This document shows positions 27,351 through 36,307 of a DNA stretch of 64,000 nucleotides, one piece after another. The stretch is taken from NCBI GenBank assembly GCA_038831005.1, contig JAWBKZ010000004.1, positions 62,001 to 126,000 of the forward strand. The letters are read 5' to 3'. The number at the start of each line of letters is the position of its first letter. Positions within the stretch are counted from its first letter, which is position 1. This stretch comes from Ignisphaera sp. (GTDB lineage: Archaea > Thermoproteota > Thermoprotei_A > Sulfolobales > Ignisphaeraceae). A program made the position numbers and the translations under genes. The notes beneath the pieces were generated by a model. It worked only from the letters and a program-made list of their open reading frames with translations. It was not told the origin of the DNA and did no database searches.

Positions 27351-28151
27351 CTAAGAACATAACAATAAAAACGTAATTAGCAACACAGTAATGAGCCCAT
27401 TAATGACTAATAATGTTCTTAACCCTGTAATAGTAAAAAGCAGTAGGGAAATAATCAATGATAATAACATTAGGAAAAGTGATGATAGTGTATGTTGTGG
27501 TAAGATATTATTAGGATTAGATAGAGAATTCATGTATCCATAAAGATACGATAGATGTAATACATACATAAAGGCTAAGAATGAGATATTGCCTGAATTG
27601 ACGAATATATACGCCATGATTGGAGGAAGAGTTACTTGGAGAGGAAATCTTTTCAAGAATGTAAAGAGAGTTAGCAATGACAATATAAGTATTAATGCTG
27701 CATTCTCCAATCTAAAGTCATAAATATGGTTAACATATACTGATAACAATAACATAAAGCTTGAGGCATCTGAAATGGTCGTTATAGATTTTTTGGACAT
27801 TATAGAATCTAATTTTGTAGATAGTGCTTGTAGAACTAATGGTAACGCAAGTATAAACATACTTGTTTTAATCAAGCTAAAACCTATATCCTTTGCCAGC
27901 TTTATTAGGATATAATTGTACATTACTGATATCGTGAAAAGGTGTATCTTCAACATCCTTAGAATGACTACTCTATCATTATTTAAGGAAAAGAAGTTAA
28001 CAATGAAACTATATATCTTTGTGTACATGTAACTAACAAACATGATAAAGATCTTTAAATAAACATTCGTTTCTATGAGTAAGCAAAATGTTGTTGTTAA
28101 CGCTATGATAGATGATAAACGTATGTTGCGATTTTGTATCAATCTATTCAA
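27351..28151 (-). CDS. Multi-spanning membrane protein, unknown function
   Basis: A 266-aa integral membrane protein with roughly seven to eight hydrophobic segments (for example LSSIIALTTTFCLLIET, FILALPLVLQAL, ALILILSLLTLFTFL, LSSLFLMLLSLIISLLLF and LLVINGLITVLLITFLLL). No catalytic or transport motif is visible. It is translated right after the 106-aa membrane protein at 28154-28474 (2-bp gap), so the two probably act together. Not recognised as any named family. Confidence 0.65.
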   Translation of the reverse strand: MNRLIQNRNIRLSSIIALTTTFCLLIETNVYLKIFIMFVSYMYTKIYSFIVNFFSLNNDRVVILRMLKIHLFTISVMYNYILIKLAKDIGFSLIKTSMFILALPLVLQALSTKLDSIMSKKSITTISDASSFMLLLSVYVNHIYDFRLENAALILILSLLTLFTFLKRFPLQVTLPPIMAYIFVNSGNISFLAFMYVLHLSYLYGYMNSLSNPNNILPQHTLSSLFLMLLSLIISLLLFTITGLRTLLVINGLITVLLITFLLLCS

Positions 28152-28153
28152 AG

Positions 28154-28474
28154 TTATTCACTATTATAGTTTTCAGCGTTTACTTCTATAGGGCTTGGTA
28201 AAATACTTAGGAAACTTGAACCTATGTTATTCTTGTTCACTACGACAACTACAACAAGAGAATCACCTACATCTACCGTGTATGCATAACCACTATTTAC
28301 CGATTTATAGATATCATATTCCTCACTCCGCATATTTTTATCACCTTTACTACTTTTGTCCTTGAATGCCATACGATTTCTTAGCTTGAGATTCAAAGCT
28401 AGAATAGCCATCGATGAAGTAAGAAATGTTGTAGCTATTAATGTTGTAAATAATAGTTCCATTGGACTTCCCAA
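28154..28474 (-). CDS. Small membrane-anchored protein, unknown function
   Basis: A 106-aa protein with one N-terminal membrane segment (LLFTTLIATTFLTSSMAILAL), a short basic linker and a soluble C-terminal domain of about 55 residues (YTVDVGDSLVVVVVVNKNNIGSS). The five-valine strand suggests a small beta domain. It is the first gene of a two-gene operon with the multi-spanning membrane protein downstream. Ribosome-binding and start are unremarkable. Function unknown. Confidence 0.6.
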   Translation of the reverse strand: MGSPMELLFTTLIATTFLTSSMAILALNLKLRNRMAFKDKSSKGDKNMRSEEYDIYKSVNSGYAYTVDVGDSLVVVVVVNKNNIGSSFLSILPSPIEVNAENYNSE

Positions 28475-28935
28475 TATTATTGTACAAAAGTATTATGTAA
28501 ATAAGGAAAGGGGCGACATATTAGGGTATAGCGGGAAGAGTACCAGAGTATAACATATAGGCCTTTAAATTCTTGGATTACTTAAATATAAGGTGATCTA
28601 ATAAGGATTAGCATTGCGTGTTACTGTTTCTAATGAATGAAAGGATGTTCCTATGCATCTAGTGGAGATATCTGGAATACTTTCGCCGATCTTCAAACAT
28701 TCTTAGCCATGATAAATAGTTTCTCAAGAACAATAGAGTAAAAATGCATTATCCATGTAAAGTATAAATATTATCTTATCAAAATTGTTCAAAATTGTTA
28801 CTGACATCCTAATCATTATTGAATAACACTGAATTTGAATATTAAGCATACTGTTTAAAGTATTCAACATACTTTAACTTTTTATTTGTGTACATATAAC
28901 GTAACTATCACCTTAGGTTCAGAGAGTAAGAGAAC
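28475..28935 (+). other. 461-bp spacer upstream of pyrG, nothing recognised
   Basis: AT-rich divergent spacer between the membrane operon and pyrG. AT-rich TATA-like stretches occur (for example AAGTATAAATATTA at about 28760) but none is clearly placed for pyrG. No attenuator, tRNA or C/D box set seen. Confidence 0.4.
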
Positions 28936-30549
28936 ATGACTAAGTACATCTTTATAACAGGAGGTGTTTTGAGCGGAGTTGGTAAAGGTGTTACATCAGC
29001 ATCAATAGCTATGTTACTTCAGTCTATGGGATATAATGTGACTGCCATAAAAATAGATCCGTATATTAATGTTGATGCCGGAACTATGAATCCTTATGCT
29101 CATGGAGAGGTTTTTGTAACAGATGACGGAGGTGAAACAGATCTAGACATAGGTCATTATGAAAGATTCTTAGGTAAAAATCTCAGTAAGAAAAACAATA
29201 TAACGACGGGGCAAGTGTACCTTTCTGTTATAACTAAGGAGAGAAAAGGTGTATACCTAGGTTCAACAGTACAGATAATTCCACATATAACTAATGAGAT
29301 AAAGAATTCAATCATGGAGGTAACTAGAGAACAGGCTGCTGATATAGCACTTGTTGAAATTGGCGGTACTGTTGGTGATATCGAGGGCTTGCCATTTCTT
29401 GAGGCTATAAGGCAAATGAGGTTAGAAAATGGATATAGAAACACATTCTTCATTCACGTGGCACTAGTGCCAACACTAAGGACTACTGGAGAACAAAAGA
29501 CTAAACCTATTCAACACAGTGTTCAAGAGTTACGAAGAATAGGAATACAACCTGATATGATTGTTGCCAGATGTGAGAAGCCGTTGAGTGATGAAGCTCG
29601 GAGAAAAATAGCCCTCTACGGTAATGTCCCTGAAGAATATGTCATATCTAATCATGATGTGGAAACAATATACGAAGTCCCCTTAATATTGTATAGGCAA
29701 CGAGTTCCGTTACTTATAGCCCAAAGACTTGAACTACTGTATAGAGAACCGGATATATCGTTATGGTTAGACTTTGTGGAAAAACTTAAGAAAGCTGATA
29801 TAAAATTACGTATAGCAATGATGGGTAAATATACTAAGTTACAAGATAGCTATATAAGTATAATTGAAGCTATTAAGCATTCTTCTGCACATTTAGGCAT
29901 AAAACCAGTATTTCATTGGATAGAATCTTCAGAACTTGAAAACCATGACAATTATAGTGTGGAAGAACTTATAGGAAAAGTGGATTGTGCAGTAATACTT
30001 CCAGGATTTGGTAAAAGAGGTAGTATGGGTAAGATCAAGGCCATAAAATATTTAAGAGAAAATAACATACCAACATTAGGTATATGCTTTGGTTTCCAGT
30101 TAATGGTAGTTGAATTCGCTAGAAACATACTTAATCTACATGATGCTGATAGTAGCGAGCTTAATCCATTAACTCCTCACCCTGTCATAGATCTGTTACC
30201 TATGCAACGTAATATAGATTTTCTAGGAGGAACTATGCGTTTGGGTTCTAAGCCTATTAGGCTTATAAAAGGGACGAAAGTTTTTGAAGCCTACGGAAGA
30301 GATATTGTAGTAGAGAGACATAGACATAGATATGGTGTCAACAATAAGTACGTTGAATTGCTTGAAAAGAATGGATTCATAATTAGTGGCATAAGTAGTG
30401 ATGAGGAGATCATAGAGTTTATGGAGCTGAAGAATCATAATTTCTTTATAGGTACTCAGGCTCATCCTGAATTTCGAAGCAAACCTCTAGAGCCATCACC
30501 TATCTACATGTATTTCTTGAAAACGACATTATCAAATAAAGAGCGTTAA
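28936..30549 (+). CDS. pyrG: CTP synthase
   Basis: Makes CTP from UTP, ATP and glutamine; 537 aa, normal length. The synthase domain opens with YIFITGGVLSGVGKGVTSAS and contains IKIDPYINVDAGTMNP and GEVFVTDDGGETDLDIGHYERF. The glutaminase domain (about 290-535) has LPGFGKRG, the nucleophile in LGICFGFQLMVVEFARN and the His-Glu pair in QAHPEF. Monocistronic with a 150-bp spacer before the next gene. Confidence 0.98.
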   Translation: MTKYIFITGGVLSGVGKGVTSASIAMLLQSMGYNVTAIKIDPYINVDAGTMNPYAHGEVFVTDDGGETDLDIGHYERFLGKNLSKKNNITTGQVYLSVITKERKGVYLGSTVQIIPHITNEIKNSIMEVTREQAADIALVEIGGTVGDIEGLPFLEAIRQMRLENGYRNTFFIHVALVPTLRTTGEQKTKPIQHSVQELRRIGIQPDMIVARCEKPLSDEARRKIALYGNVPEEYVISNHDVETIYEVPLILYRQRVPLLIAQRLELLYREPDISLWLDFVEKLKKADIKLRIAMMGKYTKLQDSYISIIEAIKHSSAHLGIKPVFHWIESSELENHDNYSVEELIGKVDCAVILPGFGKRGSMGKIKAIKYLRENNIPTLGICFGFQLMVVEFARNILNLHDADSSELNPLTPHPVIDLLPMQRNIDFLGGTMRLGSKPIRLIKGTKVFEAYGRDIVVERHRHRYGVNNKYVELLEKNGFIISGISSDEEIIEFMELKNHNFFIGTQAHPEFRSKPLEPSPIYMYFLKTTLSNKER

Positions 30550-30700
30550 TTTAAGTTAATAATTATAATTAATTTAATCTTGATCAAATAATGTAACCTT
30601 AATTTTTTAGTTTAAGTAAAACTTTTGTGTCCCCCTAACTACATTAGCGGGTGGGCATAAAGAGTTTCATAAGGATGATGAAGCTTACAAGGAGTGAAAA

Positions 30701-31750
30701 ATGAACGTAGAACCCGCGACTGAAGGTAATGGCATAACTTATAGTAAAATTCTAAAAGAAATTAAAATAGAGAACATAAATAGAGATGTAAATGAACTCG
30801 CTAGAAAATATGGTTATTTGCCTTACATTGTGCAGAGATATATAGATATGATTGGTTTTGAAGAAACAATAGAATTGCTTGATACTTTCGAAAATTATGA
30901 ATATAGGCCAGCAATTCTGTGTAACATATTGAGAACTAAATGCGACATACTAATTGAAAGACTGAAAATGTTAGGCTATTCTATAACTACAATCAATTGG
31001 TGTAGCAACGGTTTTCTAGTAACAAAAGATATTAAAAAACCTTCGTTGGGTTCGCTCCATGAATATCTAAAGGGTTTTTACTATGTCTATAGAGATCAAG
31101 CATCATTAATACCGCCTCTAGTACTACACCCTAAACCAGGTTCTAAAACTTTAGATATGTGTGCTGCACCAGGAGGCAAGAGTATACATATGCTGATTTT
31201 GATGAAAGATAAAGGGTTGCTTGTAGCAAATGATGTATCAAAACATAGAATTAGATCTCTAATAGCAAACATGTTTAGAATGGGATTTAAATCGTATATG
31301 ATTACACTAGAGAATGGAATTCGAATTCCTAAAAAGATTGAGAGGGATTTCGATTATGTGCTTCTTGATGCTCCATGCAGTGCCGAAGGAGCTATAATGT
31401 TTGATAAATCAAGAAAAATGAAAACGACACAAGAAAATTTAGCTAAGTTAGTATTTCGTGAAATTATGTTGTTAAAATCTGCAATAAATTTGACTAAACC
31501 CGGAGGTAGAATAGTTTATACAACATGTAGTATAGCACCCGAAGAAAATGAATATGTTATTACTAAAGTTATCGACGTTATGAAAGATAAGGTTATTATT
31601 GAAGAGGCGAATATAGGTATAGGATCAGATGGAATAAATTGGTACAGAGGTATGAAATTTTATGATGATGTAAGGAAGTGCATAAGAATATGGCCACATA
31701 AACATAAAATGGAAGGATATTTTGTCTGCATCCTTAGAAAAAATACATAA
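30701..31750 (+). CDS. RNA m5C methyltransferase (NSUN/RsmB family)
   Basis: SAM-dependent cytosine-5 RNA methyltransferase, 349 aa. The SAM site is LDMCAAPGGKSIHML; the catalytic cysteine motifs are DAPCSAEG (motif IV) and YTTCSIAPEENEYVI (motif VI), both intact. The first 110 residues form a family-specific RNA-binding extension. Archaeal relatives modify tRNA (Trm4-like) or rRNA; which one applies cannot be told. The ATG has AAGGAGTG 6 nt upstream. Confidence 0.9.
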   Translation: MNVEPATEGNGITYSKILKEIKIENINRDVNELARKYGYLPYIVQRYIDMIGFEETIELLDTFENYEYRPAILCNILRTKCDILIERLKMLGYSITTINWCSNGFLVTKDIKKPSLGSLHEYLKGFYYVYRDQASLIPPLVLHPKPGSKTLDMCAAPGGKSIHMLILMKDKGLLVANDVSKHRIRSLIANMFRMGFKSYMITLENGIRIPKKIERDFDYVLLDAPCSAEGAIMFDKSRKMKTTQENLAKLVFREIMLLKSAINLTKPGGRIVYTTCSIAPEENEYVITKVIDVMKDKVIIEEANIGIGSDGINWYRGMKFYDDVRKCIRIWPHKHKMEGYFVCILRKNT

Positions 31751-31790
31751 AGCATATTGATAGAGCAAATTATTAGAATATTTTACAAGA

Positions 31791-31798
31791 TTTAAATA
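31791..31798 (+). promoter_or_regulatory. TATA box of the lipid gene pair
   Basis: TTTAAATA about 40 bp upstream of the geranylgeranyl reductase ATG, predicting a start near 31820 and a short leader. It probably drives both the reductase and the UbiA prenyltransferase. Confidence 0.6.
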
Positions 31799-31836
31799 CC
31801 GTGTATATCAACAATGATTTTAAAGTGTGAGTAATA

Positions 31837-33189
31837 ATGAAGTATGATGTAATTGTGGTTGGAGCAGGGGTTGCAGGACTTTTTGCATCGTTTACATTAG
31901 CTAAGAATGGATTTAAAGTAGCTTTTGTGGACATAAAGAACGAGAACAACATTGGCGATAAAGTATGTGGAGATGCTATAGGTGAACATCATTTTGTGGA
32001 ATTGGGATTAGATCCACCTAAGATGTACGATGAAGCAACTAATGTTTATCGTGGTGTAAGGCTAGTCTCGCCCGATGAACAACATATGATGGATGTACAT
32101 GGTAAAGGATATTCTCTAAATAGACAAAAGTTTGGGTATAGACTGTATACAATGGCTGTAAATGCCGGTGCTGAACCATATCTTGAACATTATTTCATAA
32201 ACCCTCTTATTGAAGGATCTTGGGTCAAGGGTGTTTTAATTAAAGACAAGTCGGGTAATACAAAGGTTATGAGGGCTAGTATTGTTATTGATGCTACAGG
32301 TGTACCAGCAGCCGTAAGAAGTAAACTACCTAAAGAGTGGTGGGTCTCGGAACCTATACCTAAAGAAGATTTCAATATTACCTACAGAGAGATAATAGAA
32401 GGTGATATCAGAGATCTAGAAGAGGATTTAGCGTACATATACATAAATACTGACATAGCTCCTGGAGGTTATTGGTGGTTGTTTCCAAAAGGAGGAGGTA
32501 TGTATAATGTAGGCTTGGGTGTCCAGTGGAGAAATGGTGCTCGAAATCCAAAGCAGAACTATGACAAATACATAAGACCTAGAATACAAAGATCTGTAAC
32601 TAAGATATTGAATTCCGGAGGTGGATTAGTACCTACACGTAGGCCTATACCTTGTATGGTATGGAGTGGATTTGTTGCTATAGGTGATGCTGCAGCTACA
32701 GCCAATCCTGTACATGGAGGAGGTATAGGATCTGCAATGATTAGTGCACACACTGCAGCAAAAGTAGTAACAAAAGTGTTATCCCAAGGAGAGCCCGCCA
32801 TGGATAATCTATGGGAGTATCATATAGAGTACCATAAATCATACGGAGCTAAACAAGCTTCCCTAGATATACTCAGAATATTTATTCAACATCTAAGCAA
32901 TAACGATTTCAATTTCATATTTAAGTCAAAACTGGTTATTGGTGATGAAGTATACAACATTGGTTATAAGGGAGAGTTATCAGTTTCCATACTTAATCGT
33001 CTGAAAATGTTTGTATCGCTAGTCTCTAAACCGTCTTTCTTAACAAAACTCTACAAATTAAAGCAATACATGGATCAAGCCTATGCACTATATCTATCGT
33101 ATCCTTCGTCACCTATAGAGTATCTAAAGTGGAGATCGAGAGAGATAGAACTATTTAGTGACTTTAGGAAATGGATACAATCTATATAG
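31837..33189 (+). CDS. Geranylgeranyl reductase family FAD enzyme
   Basis: Flavoprotein of 450 aa expected to saturate the geranylgeranyl chains of archaeal ether lipids (digeranylgeranylglycerophospholipid reductase). The FAD-binding GAGVAGLFASFTLAKNG is at residues 8-24. GDKVCGDAIG is the cysteine-containing family signature, and GYWWLFPKGGGMYNVGLG and FVAIGDAAATANPVHGGGIGSAM complete the FAD site. The C-terminal 110 residues differ from shorter family members. It is followed within about 60 bp by the UbiA prenyltransferase, whose product is its likely substrate precursor. Confidence 0.9.
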   Translation: MKYDVIVVGAGVAGLFASFTLAKNGFKVAFVDIKNENNIGDKVCGDAIGEHHFVELGLDPPKMYDEATNVYRGVRLVSPDEQHMMDVHGKGYSLNRQKFGYRLYTMAVNAGAEPYLEHYFINPLIEGSWVKGVLIKDKSGNTKVMRASIVIDATGVPAAVRSKLPKEWWVSEPIPKEDFNITYREIIEGDIRDLEEDLAYIYINTDIAPGGYWWLFPKGGGMYNVGLGVQWRNGARNPKQNYDKYIRPRIQRSVTKILNSGGGLVPTRRPIPCMVWSGFVAIGDAAATANPVHGGGIGSAMISAHTAAKVVTKVLSQGEPAMDNLWEYHIEYHKSYGAKQASLDILRIFIQHLSNNDFNFIFKSKLVIGDEVYNIGYKGELSVSILNRLKMFVSLVSKPSFLTKLYKLKQYMDQAYALYLSYPSSPIEYLKWRSREIELFSDFRKWIQSI

Positions 33190-33252
33190 ACATATAACGT
33201 AAGTTGGTAGGGGAATTGAAAGCTCTCCTTGTGGTACTATAAGGTAGATACT

Positions 33253-34131
33253 ATGTCGAGGTATTCGAGAATTCTGAAATCATGGTTCTCACTTATTAGA
33301 ATAGGTAACGCGATCGCCTTAGGTTATGCCGCTATTGTCGGATATGTACTAGGTATTCCAAGACACATTGATGCTTTAGTAACGATCAAGCTTTTTACAG
33401 TAGCATTTCTTATTGGTAGCGGAAGCAATGCCATAAACGATTACTATGATAGATATATTGATCAGCTAAATAAACCCTGGAGACCTATACCTTCTGGATT
33501 AATAGATGCTACTACAGCATATGTCGTAGCTATAGCCCTTCTAGCTATAGGTGTAGCGCTCTCTTTCTCAGTGTCATTATTGAACACACTAATAGCGTTA
33601 GTTGCATCCATACTTTCTTACCTCTATTCACAAAGATTGAAAAAGATTATACTCTTAGGTAATATTATTGTGGCTTTCTTGACAAGTCTTGCAATAATCT
33701 ATGGAGGGTCGGCATCAAACATCACAATTCATGTATGTATAGCTAGTCTGTATGCATTTCTATTAAACATTGGAAGAGAATTTCTCAAAGGAATAGAAGA
33801 TGTAGAAGGTGATAAGAAATATGGGGTGAAAACCTTAGCTACAGTGCTAGGTTCAAAAAACGCGTTCATTATTTCTATGAGCATCTTTCTTAGCTTAATC
33901 ATGTTAAGCTTTATACCATACTTCGATTCCAGATTTAATTACTCTATCATGTACTTGATCATTACCGTAACTGGAGTAGATACCATAATAGTAATAGCCC
34001 TGATAAAGGCTTCGTCGTTGAACCCTAAAGATGCGTTAAAAGCAACAAAACTACTCAAGATCGCTGTCTTCTGCGGAATATCTGTATTCTTTTTTGAGGC
34101 TTTAAGAATCATCTACGGTATATCAATCTAA
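33253..34131 (+). CDS. ubiA: UbiA prenyltransferase, probable DGGGP synthase
   Basis: Integral membrane prenyltransferase that most likely adds the second geranylgeranyl group to geranylgeranylglyceryl phosphate; 292 aa from ATG 33253. The first Asp-rich motif is NAINDYYDRYIDQLNKPWRP; IPSG follows, as in archaeal DGGGP synthases. The second motif is LKGIEDVEGDKKYGVKTLA. Eight or so membrane helices are evident. The start at 33253 has AAGGT 8 nt upstream; the open frame runs eight codons further. Its end overlaps the convergent cobalamin gene by 9 bp. Confidence 0.9.
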   Translation: MSRYSRILKSWFSLIRIGNAIALGYAAIVGYVLGIPRHIDALVTIKLFTVAFLIGSGSNAINDYYDRYIDQLNKPWRPIPSGLIDATTAYVVAIALLAIGVALSFSVSLLNTLIALVASILSYLYSQRLKKIILLGNIIVAFLTSLAIIYGGSASNITIHVCIASLYAFLLNIGREFLKGIEDVEGDKKYGVKTLATVLGSKNAFIISMSIFLSLIMLSFIPYFDSRFNYSIMYLIITVTGVDTIIVIALIKASSLNPKDALKATKLLKIAVFCGISVFFFEALRIIYGISI

Positions 34132-34653
34132 ACGTTCGAAATCTATTCCTCTAATCGCATCAACATACAATGCATAAACATACAAAAGATCGGAAAGTCT
34201 ATTTAAGTAGACATAGATGTTCCTGTTAATCAAACCGTTTCTCAATAAAGCAACAGCTCTACGCTCAACAGATCTACATAAAGTTCTAGCAAAATGGAGC
34301 AATGAAGACTCTAGACTACTTCCAGGCACAACAAAACAATGATTAACATTGACTATTTTGCTAAACGTAATAATTTCTTTTTCGACATCCTCAACATACT
34401 TACTAAAGAGATCACTATATCTATGATCTCCTGCTGCTATTCCTGCTACCTTCATTAAAGTTAACTGTATACTCTTAATTTTTGTTGCTATTTCTCTTAA
34501 GGCTTCGTTTTCACTTATAGTAGATCTTATGATACCGAGAAAGGATACAAGCTCATCTACACTTCCTATGAATTCTATTATGTATGAATCTTTAGGAATG
34601 CGAGCACCTATGATGTCTGTATATCCGTTGTCTCCTCTATGAACAATCTTCAT
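34123..34653 (-). CDS. pduO: ATP:cob(I)alamin adenosyltransferase, PduO type
   Basis: Makes adenosylcobalamin; 176 aa from ATG 34653 (MKIVHRGDNGYTD). Family marks: GDNGYTDIIGARIPKDS (ATP-binding N-terminus), EFIGSVDELVSFLG, LMKVAGIAAGDHRYS, and the strongly conserved ARTLCRSVERRAVAL and YLNRLSDLLYVYALYVD. A GTG 12 bp upstream extends the frame, but its GTGGGA is better read as the ribosome-binding site. Convergent with ubiA, 9-bp overlap. Confidence 0.93.
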   Translation of the reverse strand: MKIVHRGDNGYTDIIGARIPKDSYIIEFIGSVDELVSFLGIIRSTISENEALREIATKIKSIQLTLMKVAGIAAGDHRYSDLFSKYVEDVEKEIITFSKIVNVNHCFVVPGSSLESSLLHFARTLCRSVERRAVALLRNGLINRNIYVYLNRLSDLLYVYALYVDAIRGIDFERLD

Positions 34654-34859
34654 TCCGTATCCCACTTGTAATATATTTTGAAGTCTAATTTATCTTTCTC
34701 ATTTAACCGTTGATAATCAACTCAGTTTACATTTTTAGCTGTACCTCTATGAGGGTGTATCAGTTTATTAGTCGTGTGATAGATAAAATAACGTGATCGA
34801 TATCATCAAATAATGTTTAAATAGATAATGATGAATGGTGACGGAGAGGACCACAAGGG

Positions 34860-35192
34860 ATGATAGCAAGACGCCTAACTGAACATATAGTATTTAAAAT
34901 TTGGGTAAAGATAATAATGTATAAAGCTTTGTCCTGGCGAATGGTTATGAAATGTCTAGCAATTAAGATAGTGAGTTTTAAAAATATTGGAGAGAAAACT
35001 TTAGAAATATGCTCAGAAAGTAGAGAAGTTTCAACTATTTTGAATATTATTAAAAAACAAATAGACATTGAGATGGTTCAAGAGGAGTTAATGGTTGTAT
35101 GTGATAATAAACAACTTTACCTAGATGAAGAGGTTCCGGAAGAATGCAAGGTATTAATGTTGTTTCCATTAGCACTTGGTGGAACCATATAG
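34860..35192 (+). CDS. Small beta-grasp (MoaD/ThiS/SAMP-like) protein
   Basis: The core from about residue 30 (MKCLAIKIVSFKNIGEKTLEI ... ELMVVCDNKQLYLDEEVPEECKVLMLFPLALGGTI) has the strand-helix-strand layout and 'VLLFPP..GG' ending of ubiquitin-like sulfur carriers. The di-glycine is followed by two extra residues (GGTI), so a true carrier would need trimming. The first 29 residues look unlike the family, and the region 34828-34882 contains C/D-like boxes, so translation may really begin near ATG 34941 or 34947. Its gene ends exactly where a C/D box sRNA candidate begins. Function as sulfur carrier or protein modifier is inference. Confidence 0.55.
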   Translation: MIARRLTEHIVFKIWVKIIMYKALSWRMVMKCLAIKIVSFKNIGEKTLEICSESREVSTILNIIKKQIDIEMVQEELMVVCDNKQLYLDEEVPEECKVLMLFPLALGGTI

Positions 35193-35246
35193 ATATGATG
35201 TTGTGCTCTAGTCTGAGGGATGATGAATTCGAACCTCACTGATTAT
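35190..35246 (+). ncRNA. C/D box sRNA with tRNA-like guide complements
   Basis: Box order: C ATGATGT (35195-35201), 11-nt guide TGTGCTCTAGT, D' CTGA (35213-35216), spacer GGG, C' ATGATGA (35220-35226), 12-nt guide ATTCGAACCTCA, D CTGA (35239-35242). Three boxes are perfect and the C box has one change. ATATA/TATAT flanks can form a short terminal stem. The D' guide complement ACTAGAGCACA looks like a tRNA D arm; the D guide complement TGAGGTTCGAAT looks like a T arm, placing the methylated residue (fifth from the D box) at G53. It starts at the stop codon of the beta-grasp gene, in its 3' region. Confidence 0.75.
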
Positions 35247-35282
35247 ATATTCATATACTTCATCAGATGAGGATATTCTATA

Positions 35283-36281
35283 TCAACTGTTATCTATAAC
35301 CAAGCTTATTTTGTCAAAAATTGCTATTCGTTTTATTAAATTAATCCATAGTCTATCATTACTTATAGAGCCTTTTTCTGAAAAATTGTTTATAGGACTT
35401 ATAATCAATAGCTTTTTAACTTTTATAATATCTCTAGAACCATTGTATAAATATGGCAAAAATTGTGTTGAAGGCAATGGTATCCATAAATAGTAAAAAC
35501 AGTTAAGATATTGTTCTAATACTGTAACATATGATGATAAAAATTCTATTATTAGAACATTCGAATTACAATTATCACCTATTGATATGAATTTAAATCG
35601 TCTATCGTAGTCTATAGATATTCTACAATTACTATTAAACTCACTAAATGGATCTGAACAAAGGAAAGGATTGTATGTACTAATTACCTCATAATTTCTA
35701 ATATATCTTAACGTATTTTCAATTATCTCTTTTCTACTCCATATACCTAGTAGGATGTTCATACCATCTATTGAAATGATGCCTTCATGGTGAGCTAATT
35801 GTGAGAAGCAGATATGTGCATGTTTATTAACATCTGATTTATTTATTATTATTGTAGGTATGTATTTTGCTGATACGTGGGGCATAGACATAGGATCGTA
35901 AACAAATATTAAGTCAAGGTCTTTCTTTGAAACTAGATTGAATCTCTGTAACCATATCTTTGAATCCTTTATAAATGATGCAAAGTCTAAAGGATCAGTT
36001 AATGTGGGTCTTCTGAGTAGCAATAGTGCTCCACCAGGTAACAGAATGTAATCATTAAAGTAATTTTTAATGGTATGATAATTACAGGATATAGGTAGCA
36101 TAATTGTTTTAGATGTTGTATCCTTCATAAACATTCTGTAAGCCTTTTGAAAGTATCTAACAATATTATTGAGTTCATCTCCATAATTTATCACAAAAAC
36201 CTTACGTAACAACTTTGAGGGAACCTTAATCAATTTGGCTAGTAGCACATTTGATGCCATATATAGTAGTCGATAGAACAT
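35283..36281 (-). CDS. Hypothetical protein
   Basis: A 332-aa protein I cannot place. It has no membrane segment or clear nucleotide-binding loop. Features include a hydrophobic stretch LPGGALLLLRRP, DLIFVYDPMS, IIINKSDVNKHAH and several paired cysteines (CNYH, CFSQ, CSDPF, DNCNSN) without a regular spacing. The codon use is AT-rich as in neighbours. It stands alone between two sRNA candidates. No function is proposed. Confidence 0.6.
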   Translation of the reverse strand: MFYRLLYMASNVLLAKLIKVPSKLLRKVFVINYGDELNNIVRYFQKAYRMFMKDTTSKTIMLPISCNYHTIKNYFNDYILLPGGALLLLRRPTLTDPLDFASFIKDSKIWLQRFNLVSKKDLDLIFVYDPMSMPHVSAKYIPTIIINKSDVNKHAHICFSQLAHHEGIISIDGMNILLGIWSRKEIIENTLRYIRNYEVISTYNPFLCSDPFSEFNSNCRISIDYDRRFKFISIGDNCNSNVLIIEFLSSYVTVLEQYLNCFYYLWIPLPSTQFLPYLYNGSRDIIKVKKLLIISPINNFSEKGSISNDRLWINLIKRIAIFDKISLVIDNS

Positions 36282-36307
36282 AAATTGCCCTAAATATAAG
36301 AATAAAT

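Noticed and set aside
30674-30722. ATGATGA ... CTGA with 12-nt intervals near the RNA methyltransferase start, resembling a C/D RNA.
   Set aside because: It overlaps the ribosome-binding site and first codons of a well-supported gene, the inner boxes are poor (GTGA, ATGAACG) and there is no TATA box at the right distance.
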